From positions 9,796-25,485 of the forward strand of contig WIDE01000229.1 in NCBI GenBank assembly GCA_015039315.1: a DNA stretch of 15,690 bases. Direction: 5' to 3'. This stretch comes from Clavulina sp. PMI_390 (Eukaryota > Basidiomycota > Agaricomycetes > Cantharellales > Hydnaceae). Positions within the stretch are counted from its first letter, which is position 1. Each line of letters opens with the position of its first letter. Shown here one piece after another: positions 8,041-15,690 of this stretch. The notes below the pieces were generated by a model that worked only from the letters and a program-made list of their open reading frames with translations, was not told the DNA's origin and searched no databases. Both the position numbers and the translations under genes were made by a program.

Positions 8041-10929
8041 TGGTATCAATGGTTCAAGTTCCCTCATCGTCCAAGCGGTCTCGGGCCGAGTCAATGAGCG
8101 AAATGCGTGGTTTGCCTTCACTTGGCAATAAGCGCTCTCGACCCTCCCTGCAACCCACATTGGAAGACTCAGCCCTATCCACTTCTGTGCCTGGGCCCTC
8201 TCAGTCTGCCGACCTCCCTCAAGTGGATGACGCAAACGTCTCAAGTAGGTTGAGCGGATGGCCAAAGCTACTGCGCCAACTGCAATCCATTCGCAAGCAC
8301 GATCTGGAAGCAGCAAAAATAATATTAGACGGTGCTCCTCGTACCATGGCAATGGAAAACGTAACTTCCGAACTCGTTCATGCCAGTAAGAAGATCGTGG
8401 TCACTGAAGCTTATTTGACACTTTGTCTAATGATTATTCAATCTGGTAGTCTCATCTTGCCCCCCACCTGTTTTCACATCTGGCGTTCCCCGCCATAACG
8501 CCCTCCAAACCATGCATCATTCAAGGCAGTTATTTGTTCACACGCCAGTGGCATTCATCTCCTCCAATGCTCAATACTGCCAGGAGCGTGAACCCGTACT
8601 ACTTCCGCTTAACCCCCATCCTGATGAGCCAGCCCCCCACATATTCTCCCCTATCCGAGTCGAGAGCGGCGCTCCTACGCCTTTTGACCCTCATCCCATG
8701 GAGTTGGCCCCACTTGCTGCCAACTCCAACGATTACATCCGCGTCTCATACCATCCAACCCTCTATGGCCTTGCTCCCGATACAGCGGCCCGGGTACAAT
8801 TGCTCTTCTCTGTTTTCCAAGAGCATGAGATTGCATTTGCTATGGCCATGGCAGAAGCTCAGGTATTGGTTTACGTGTCAGTGCAGGCTCAAACTGACCC
8901 AGACCTCCGCCGCCCACATCCTCTCCTCCAAGGGATGGCTGACTTGATGACAGCCGGAGACATCACTGAGCTGTTGGAGTTCACTAGCCATGACTCACGG
9001 GACGTGATCAGGCACCTTAATGAATGGTATGCAAAATACGCCCGGGCATCTGCGCAGGCAGATGCTGTGCTCTTGCATGCCATTGACGTGTGTGCCACGC
9101 TTGGTGGCATGGAGCTTCCACGCTGGCCTCCATGCTCCAAGTGGAGAGGAGCATATTTTCCTGCCTCCCTCCTCCCTTTGGGAACGACCCAATCAAATAC
9201 CGTTCATGCCATCTTACGGCTCATTCGACGCTATGAGAGGTGGGGAGTACCTTTGTGGCTTTTCATTGCAAACGAGACCCACACTCGCTTTGACTATGAT
9301 CCTGTTGGGGACCCGCTGCCAGCACCCTATCAGGAAGCCCAAATGCAGGGAATTGGGAGACTCCAGAACGAGGCTGCAGATGAGAATCGCTTTCCACGCT
9401 ATTCGCGCTATCGTGTCACTCATCGGTGTGTACTTCCCAATCCACAAGGCCTCAATACATCCTATGCAGTACCCAGTGGCCGATACCGACATGAGCTTCA
9501 ACAAGCCATCATGGCCTTGGTCCTACACACTGCAACCCAGCGGGTGAGGTGGTCAGATTTTGATGATGTGGCTCGTGGAGTATTGGGGCCAGAGATTTGG
9601 AATTGCCGCCGATATGAAGCTAGCTATCATGCTCTTGGTTTCACCTCTCCAGAGCCTTGGAATCGTGTGAGGGAAAGCTATGAGTACTGCGCCCATATAG
9701 GCGCTTTGCTGGCTCTCTACTGTATTCCAGCTCCTTGGCGGGATCGGTCGTTGGAAGTAGCAAATCAGTTTGGCGAACAGCCCAACGCTTGGAGAGATAC
9801 TACCTCAAAGATTGTCCCCATCATCTCCAAGACGTCCTGGCTAGAGCTCCAGGTTGATGACTGGAGAAATGATGATGGAGAAATGGTTGAGGTTCTCGCC
9901 ACTTCTGGAGCGGAAACGGGAGTCCTTGGCTGGAGGTTCATCAAATCTCCACAGCAATGCAATAGTCCCAAAGATCAGAGCAAAGCTGGGCTAAGATATA
10001 CCGCCTGTTTTGCTTTCAAGACTACCACTTCCCGGACCCACTTTGCGGAGCAATTCAAGGGCAGTGATCACGCTCTTCGCCCCACACAGCCTGGCAACTC
10101 TGTCAATGATGCCAAGGTATTTGTGAATACCTTCCGATTTATCACAAATCCCTGGTATATTGCCATAGTGTATGCCATGGAGACATCCATGACTGACCGT
10201 AAAGAGCTGCTGTCTCTTGCGCCTCAGTATGCTGTTTCCTCGTCACTAGATGGCATCCAGGACACCCGCAACGAGGAAATTGTTACCGTCGAACACCACC
10301 TTCGATATCGTGACCTATTTGAGTACCCACTCTTTCCTCCGCTTTTGTCCCCCCCTGCCTCTGTTTCTGCTCCCTCCCAAGCTCTTCAACCTCTGGATTC
10401 CACCAGCCTCAGCAAGTCAGCACTTCGCAAGCTAGCCCTGGCTGCTGAGGCATCTGGAGAGTTGGATCATGAGCACTCCATCAGGCTGTTAAGGCTCAGT
10501 ATCATTCTCGAGGTCCTGGCGGACTCTTCCCTCACCAAATCATTCACATGCCGCCTGCTTCATAGTGAGGGACCGTACTCCAAAATCTTGAAGTACCTGG
10601 TGACAAGTCTGCAGCAGAGCATGCCTGCAGAATGCTCTTTCACCAGTCGCCACCAGCGAGATGGAGTGGCTCCATATCATGAGGCACTGCACATGACCAA
10701 TCGTGGCAACATTGAGATTATCTACAATGTTGATCAGGATGCATCTAGAGCAGGAATGATCACTAGCAGTGAGCTTGGCCTCTGGTATCAGCAAGTGGCT
10801 GCGTCTAAAGCTGCCATGCTAGCTAAACCCTCCCCTCGAGATCGTACAAAAGCAGCATTCGCTCGCAAGGTACAAGCTGAGGTGAAAGCGCAAATGGCAC
10901 AGGCAACTGGTGGTGCATCTGGATCCTAG
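8040..10929 (+). CDS. Large protein of unknown function, companion of the KDZ transposase
   Basis: I do not recognise a domain. The model has exon 1 8040-8385, intron 8386-8449 (64 nt, GTAAGA, branch CTAAT 18 nt before GGTAG) and exon 2 8450-10929. Phase 1 is kept at the junction and the product is 941 aa. The ATG at 8040 (or 8049, in frame) is the first good start. The N terminus has two KRSR clusters (residues 12-15 and 31-34) in a Ser/Pro-rich segment, which suggests nuclear import. Residues about 140-700 look globular and rich in Trp, Tyr and Arg; residues about 725-755 are a Pro/Ser linker; the C terminus ends in a charged, Ala-rich helix-like tail. No Cys cluster, HxD or nucleotide-binding loop was seen. 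It ends 204 bp before the transposase on the same strand, so I infer it is carried by the same element. The long uninterrupted second exon contrasts with the intron-dense transposase. Confidence 0.85.
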
Positions 10930-11133
10930 CATTCTGATATCTCCATACCTACTAGGACTTTTATTTCATCTTCTCCATCATTATTCATCAATTAAAATAA
11001 GTGTCTTATTCCCGTACTTCAGATTATCCACAGCTGTTGTATTGTGTACAAACAATGTAATACACGCAGGAATTTATCTCAGCTTTCTGCAAAATTTCAA
11101 CACCCCAGGTTTATTGTCTACATCTGATAGAAT
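10930..11133. other. Spacer between companion gene and transposase
   Basis: This AT-rich stretch of 204 bp must hold the 3' end of one transcript and the promoter of the next, unless both genes share a transcript. No clear AATAAA or TATA box was seen. An in-frame TAG at 11128-11130 fixes the ATG at 11134 as the transposase start in this exon. Confidence 0.5.
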
Positions 11134-14100
11134 ATGCCTATACCAACCACTAGATCACTGAGAAAAGGGTTGGCGAAGGTCAATGGTGAGTGTCAGGGTG
11201 TTCCAACTATCTTGAAACATGCTCACATATCAATCTTGTTGGAAGGGACACGGCAGTTGGATCTAGACATGCTGCCTAATCCTCAAAGCATCCTTTTGAA
11301 AGGCGCAAGGCCTACGGCTCCCACAAAAAAGAGGAAACTTACTCCAAAACTCTCTGGAGGGCCTCGTAGGAAGAAGATCAGGCAGTCCGCCCATCAATGG
11401 GTTGAAGAGACACCATTTGATGTAGACACCCCCTCCATGAGCACCTTTACCAATAGTCATCACGCTAGCCGGCAAAAATCTGCAGCTAAGGCCTGGGTGG
11501 AAACAATTCCACACTTAGTTCAACCCCTCATGGCCCTATATTCAACGCTGGGCCGGAAAGATTCACTGCCATGCACACACACAGAGGTGATCTGCAGGGC
11601 TGGCTGTGAGGCTACTCATTCTACTGTGCTTGTGATATCATTGCAAGGTGAGGTGATCAATTTGTAACTGATATTTTCTCTATTCAAAAATTCAAATCTT
11701 TCAATTCTCAATAGACATTCACGAACTTCTGATACCCCACTGTAAATGTGTTACTGCTGCGGAGGCTATTATTCTCCATGGTGCCTTTCCATCTACTCCT
11801 TCTCGTCCCTCAAAATATGCATTAGACATGCAGCTTTTAGAATTCATTCGTCTTCTTACGCTTCACAGTGGACCTAATATCACTGGATTAGCCAATGCCC
11901 TTAGTGCTTTCCTTGAGTGGAAAGGGGTAAGATTTATACCTAAGTCAGTGAGTACTACTAAACCTAATTACCACCTCTTGGTTGTGTTGCTAAATTGCTC
12001 ACGGATCCTCTCGCATAGACCTTACCAAAGCTGCTCTCCACCTCCCTTCAGATTTACCAGCTCACTAGAGGACGGATTGAGAATTTTATGGACCATCTTG
12101 TAATGCGTTCACAAATCTCCCCGCATTCCTCTGAACCACCATCAACTTCTCCACCTCCGAACCCAACTGTCAGCCATTCACATCAAAACTCTCAGGGTTC
12201 TCAGCCTTCCACATCGATGCTAGTTTCCTCAGAGAGTGTGCAGGCCGCATTCCTCAACAGAGAGAATTCTCCTTTGTGGATCAGTCAGAATGACTGGCAT
12301 GCACCCACATCTGTGGGGCCCAGTCTCTGCTTGCAGCAGCTGTGTAACAAGTGTTTTCCTGCCATCCAGCCAGATCTTTCCAACCAGTAAGTCTCAGACA
12401 ATAGGAGTCGTTGGATGGACTATAACACTGAAATCTGCTACAGCTCTGGTATGCACAGCTTGTGTAGTCTGGATGGGTGTTTTACTCAGAAGCGGTCCAG
12501 AACAGCCGGAGCAAGTGATGCTTGGCTCCCTGAGACTCAGGACTTCTTCTTACCTGTTGACCAAGTTGATGCCATGAGAGCGTTAGTTGATTCTTCGCGG
12601 AAGGCACATACTCAACATCCAAAGATCAAATCTACCTCTCATATGGTTCAGAACCAAATTTATGGTGCCTGCCGCGATCGTTTCTATGCTGCCAACGAGT
12701 CCAATCAAAAGGCCGCTTCCTCTGTCTTTGCTGACACGGGTTTGATGGCCATGACATGCCGTCATGATAATGTCATTGCAATGGTCAACCTGACAGATGC
12801 AGGGGAGAAACAGTTCAATGCACTGGTGCTCATTGAGTATCTATTCTCTCAGCTACCACCTACCTGGTGTGTGGGAGTGCTCTATGATATTGGGTGTCAG
12901 TTGGACAAGAGCATTCACAAAGTTCGTATCCATGTATTAAAGTCTGTATACTGCAAGCTCATACTCACTATTGGGGCTCAGCATGGGTTTTTACCTCAGT
13001 ACTCCAGCAGGCTTACCATGGCTGTGTCTGTTTTTCATGCCTTTGGTCATGAATATTCATGCCAGTGTGCGTATCACCCTCAAAAGATCACTGGATTTGG
13101 GGCTACAGATGGGGAAGGCTGTGAGAGATGCTGGAACCAGCTTATGAAGGAAATCCCAATGTTGCGGGTGTCAGGGGTGAGTTGCTAAGTTTGAGGTCCA
13201 GTGAATTTAGCTCAAAATATGTGTAGCACTTCCGAAGACGTTTCATCATCAACCAGAAGCTTGTGTACATGAATCTTCAGAAGTTTGTGAACACTGGCCT
13301 CTGGTTCGCCCAGAAGTGGAAGCGTTTGCTGGAAAAGAAAGCAAAAGCTAAGGCAATCCTTGAGTCTAATGGGATCCCTTTGTCTAGCCTCAAGGATGAA
13401 TGGGCAGCACAAAAAGCCACCATGACTTTGGTTACTGCAGGTTAGTAGCTCTGACTCCTGCTGTTATGGTGTAGCTGACCGTGTGATTTGGCTCTAGGTG
13501 ACACCAGGGTTAAGCTTCTTTCAAGCTATGTGAGGCTGCTGGATGCTGTTGATCAGCTAGAAGAGGCTGTTGGCTCTCAACAACTATCGGATAAGACTAG
13601 TGACAGTGGCTCCTCCAGTACAGATACCGAGCCAGACAATGAGCTGACTGTGGCATATAGAAAAATGACCACTATTCTCAACAAGAAGAAGCAGCGGCTC
13701 ACTAAAACTGAGCTAGCCCTGGTTGCCTCTGTTCAAGCCTCTGGAAGTGGGGAGTTTCAAGCCTCAGTCCTCAGGTGTTTTGCTCAGCTGAGCAAGGTCC
13801 GTGTGAAAGTTCTGGAGGCCAAGTTTGCTACAGCCCAGATTGAGCAGCGAATATCCCAATCCAAAGCAGGTGAGTAAATGCAATCCTTCCACACTGACCA
13901 CCATAGCTCAAAACTTCTCAATGTCACATATTGGTAGACACTAGGCTTCGTCAGCAAGCTCAGAAGGGTTTGAGCCAACGAGAGCCATCTATCAAGCAAT
14001 TAGCAGTGAGGTACAACAAGCTTGTAGCCCAAGCTTGCTCAATAGCAGAGCAAGAAGAGAGAGGCATGGAGGAGGAGGAGGTTCTCTCTGATCTGGTTCC

Positions 14101-14761
14101 TCCCAGTTTGGACATTGAGGAGCTGTACAACCCTGAGGCAAATGGTCACCTATGGATGCTGGATGGTCTCCCAGGCAACAGATTGGAACCAATCCCTCAA
14201 TATATTGCTGATCCCAAAGTACAGAGTGGAATTATAGCAATGCTTTGCTTGGACAGGATGGAGGAGGAGGTGTGGAGACTGGAGGAAGAAAGAGAAAGTC
14301 TTGTGACATGGACAGCACAACAGCTTCTCTCCCTGGAGCATCTAATTGCATCCTGCACAGGTTGGCTGGTTTCCTGGTTATCTCCTACAGCCGCATTGAT
14401 CTTCCACTAACTACTGTATTGCATAGATGAACCAACTCGGTACTTGTTATCTTCTCGGCTGCTTACCACTCAGTGTGTGGCCAAGTCTTGGAAAAGGCAG
14501 ATGAGTATTATGGATGCCTATCTTGGGCAGGCAGACTGGCCTCTATCTCTCAATACCAGCACATCCACTATGGAAGATGAGCCCTTGGTGGAGGAGGACT
14601 CTTTCTCTCAGACTGAGTGGGAAGACGACGAGGTGCTAGATATGGTGGTCATGGAGGATGAGGATGACATGTGGGTGGATATGGATGCCCAAGATTTTGA
14701 CCTCGCCATGTCTGGATACATCAAGTCGGATGGTGAGGAGGCAACCCTAGCCCCTGTATAA
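11134..14761 (+). CDS. KDZ-superfamily transposase with N-terminal CxC-type Cys cluster
   Basis: Kyakuja-Dileera-Zisupton transposase, predicted to cut and join DNA at the ends of its element. Exons: 11134-11647, 11715-11926, 12019-12386, 12444-12921, 12982-13176, 13227-13440, 13498-13869, 13938-14360 and 14427-14761. Phases agree throughout, giving 1036 aa with no internal stop. Residues 64-83 hold basic NLS-like clusters. The Cys/His cluster (C147, C154, C158, HCKC 180-183) followed by GAFPSTPSRP resembles the CxC cluster associated with KDZ transposases. The RNase H-like core shows LDG (D375), FADTG (D462), CRHD (473), YDIGCQLDKS (512-521), VFHAFGH (541-547) and DGEGCER (567-573). The acidic residues in LDG, FADTG and DGEGCER are the candidate catalytic set. 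A Lys/Glu-rich, probably coiled-coil region follows, then a strongly acidic tail. Nothing is truncated, so the element may be autonomous or recently active. Confidence 0.93.
12922..12981 (+). other. In-frame 60-nt intron inside the transposase core
   Basis: The segment starts GTTCGT, ends CTCAG, is 60 nt long and has no stop in the transposase frame, so it could be mistaken for 20 coding residues. Removing it joins SIHK to HGFLPQYSSRL, which restores the usual KDZ spacing between YDIGCQL and VFHAFGH. Retention would insert 20 residues into the catalytic core without a frameshift. Confidence 0.8.
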
Positions 14762-15183
14762 GGGAAGCAGTTGGTAAGCTTCTCAATTTGCACTTTTGGT
14801 GGCATGGTAACGGATTTAACCACAGCACAGCCATGTTGCTTTTACAATGCCCAGTCCACTAACAGAATGCTGGCCATGAGGCTGTTTGGAACAACATAGT
14901 GTACTCCAAGAGCCACATATGGAGCGTGGTGCTCAGCGGAAGTGTGTGGTAATATGGTTGATTTTTCTATCCAAAGTCCAGTGCTTGCACCGCATTTTTT
15001 TTCACAATTGGGAATTTAGAGCTCACATATGCGGTTCTGAGATGGTGCTCTCAGGTTTGAGGCCAAACTAGCAATTTGAAAAGTTTGGCTATTGACCTAG
15101 GGTGCAAGATCCATTTTACACACAATGCTCACAAGACGCATCCAGTGTCTCACAGTGGTGAACTTTGAACACCAAATCATGTC
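14762..15183. other. Transposase 3' flank, no gene
   Basis: No open frame of note. It contains a run of eight T's near 14995-15002. From about 15035 there are scattered, poorly matching GAGG/CTCA pieces that may be decayed units of the adjoining repeat array. Confidence 0.45.
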
Positions 15184-15690
15184 ATTTGAGGGTCAGGCAA
15201 TGGGTTCTGAGGCTCAGATATCTACTTGAATGATGTACTTTGAGGCTCAGAGTGTGCGCTCTGAAGGCTCAGGTGACATATTTGAGCGTCAACTGACGGG
15301 TTTTGAGGCTTAAAGTGTGCACTTTGAAGGCTCAAGTGATGCATCTGAGCCTCAATCTCTGGGTTCTGAGCCTCAAACAACGTACTTTGAGGCTCAAGTG
15401 ACACATCTGAGGCTCAATCTTTGGAATTTGAGGCTCAAGTGATGCACTTTGAAGGCTCAAGTGACACATCTGAGGCTCAATCCTCGGTATCTGAGGCTCA
15501 AACAACGTACTTTGAGGCTCAATGTACGCACTTTGAAGGCTCAAGTGACACATCTGAGGCTGAAGTGATGTACTTTGAGGCTCAATGTATGCACCTTGAA
15601 GGCTCAAGTGACACATCTGAGGCTCAATCCTTGGTATCTGAGGCTCAAACAACGGAACCTGAGGCTGAAATGATGTACTTTGAGGCTCAA
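15184..15690. repeat. 21-bp tandem repeat array with near-palindromic core, open at right edge
   Basis: About 24 units are visible and the array runs off the window. Most units are 21 bp; one is about 20 and one near 15225 is shortened to about 13. The commonest unit begins TTTGAGGCTCAA or TCTGAGGCTCAA, followed by a variable 9-bp spacer. The core TTGAGGCTCAA is a perfect palindrome around one central base (TTGAG-G-CTCAA). A variant with an extra A (TTGAAGGCTCAA) recurs, often every three or four units, and sets of spacers recur in order, giving a higher-order pattern. Minus-strand frames through the array give heptads such as IEPQMCH. Since 21 is a multiple of three, this is expected of any stop-free repeat and does not show coding. 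Its position 420 bp past the transposase suggests a subterminal region of the element. Confidence 0.9.

Noticed and set aside
15222..15652. Minus-strand frames with heptad repeats (EPQ-rich) through the repeat array
   Set aside because: The 21-bp period is a multiple of three, so any stop-free unit stays open over the array. No start context, splice sites or non-repetitive flank support coding.
1..15690. Search for tRNA, rRNA, CRISPR or bacterial operon signals
   Set aside because: No tRNA T-loop/acceptor pairing, rRNA-like block or spaced direct repeats of CRISPR type were seen. The gene structure is eukaryotic.

Overview
The window reads as nuclear DNA of a mushroom-forming basidiomycete (Agaricomycetes). 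The reasons are many very short introns (about 50-68 nt, GT..AG, often with a CTRAY branch-like motif), a KDZ-superfamily transposase and a TET/JBP-like 2-oxoglutarate/Fe(II) dioxygenase. Expansions of these two families are characteristic of such genomes. No rRNA, tRNA or CRISPR was seen. All multi-exon models below were built by eye from splice motifs and reading phase. They are predictions without transcript support.

Layout from left to right. (1) 1-1306, minus: the 5' part of an unrecognised protein gene that runs off the left edge. (2) 1307-3241: no convincing gene; it holds a small hairpin, a pyrimidine-rich tract and the left arm of an inverted repeat (2226-2275). (3) 3242-5315, minus: a TET/JBP-like dioxygenase in nine phase-consistent exons (532 aa), with the expected metal- and cofactor-binding residues present. 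(4) 5316-8039: mostly no convincing gene; it holds the right arm of the inverted repeat (7353-7413), a weak candidate exon and a short uORF. (5) 8040-10929, plus: a large two-exon protein of unknown function (941 aa). (6) 11134-14761, plus: a full-length KDZ transposase with an N-terminal Cys cluster (nine exons, 1036 aa). (7) 14762-15183: spacer, then a 21-bp tandem repeat array from 15184 that continues past the right edge.

Interpretation. Units 5-7 look like one end of a KDZ-type DNA transposon: a companion gene, the transposase about 200 bp downstream on the same strand, and an array of near-palindromic sites repeated every 21 bp, which is two helical turns. The dioxygenase gene sits between two inverted copies of a 31-bp sequence (28/31 matches), each next to a cluster of GTCAC/GTGAC motifs. 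It may therefore be a mobile cassette of its own, or a captured part of a larger composite element. Association of TET/JBP dioxygenases with KDZ transposons in basidiomycetes is established in the literature. The companion protein, the two-turn palindromic array and the inverted repeat around the oxygenase are the parts I could not assign to anything I know.
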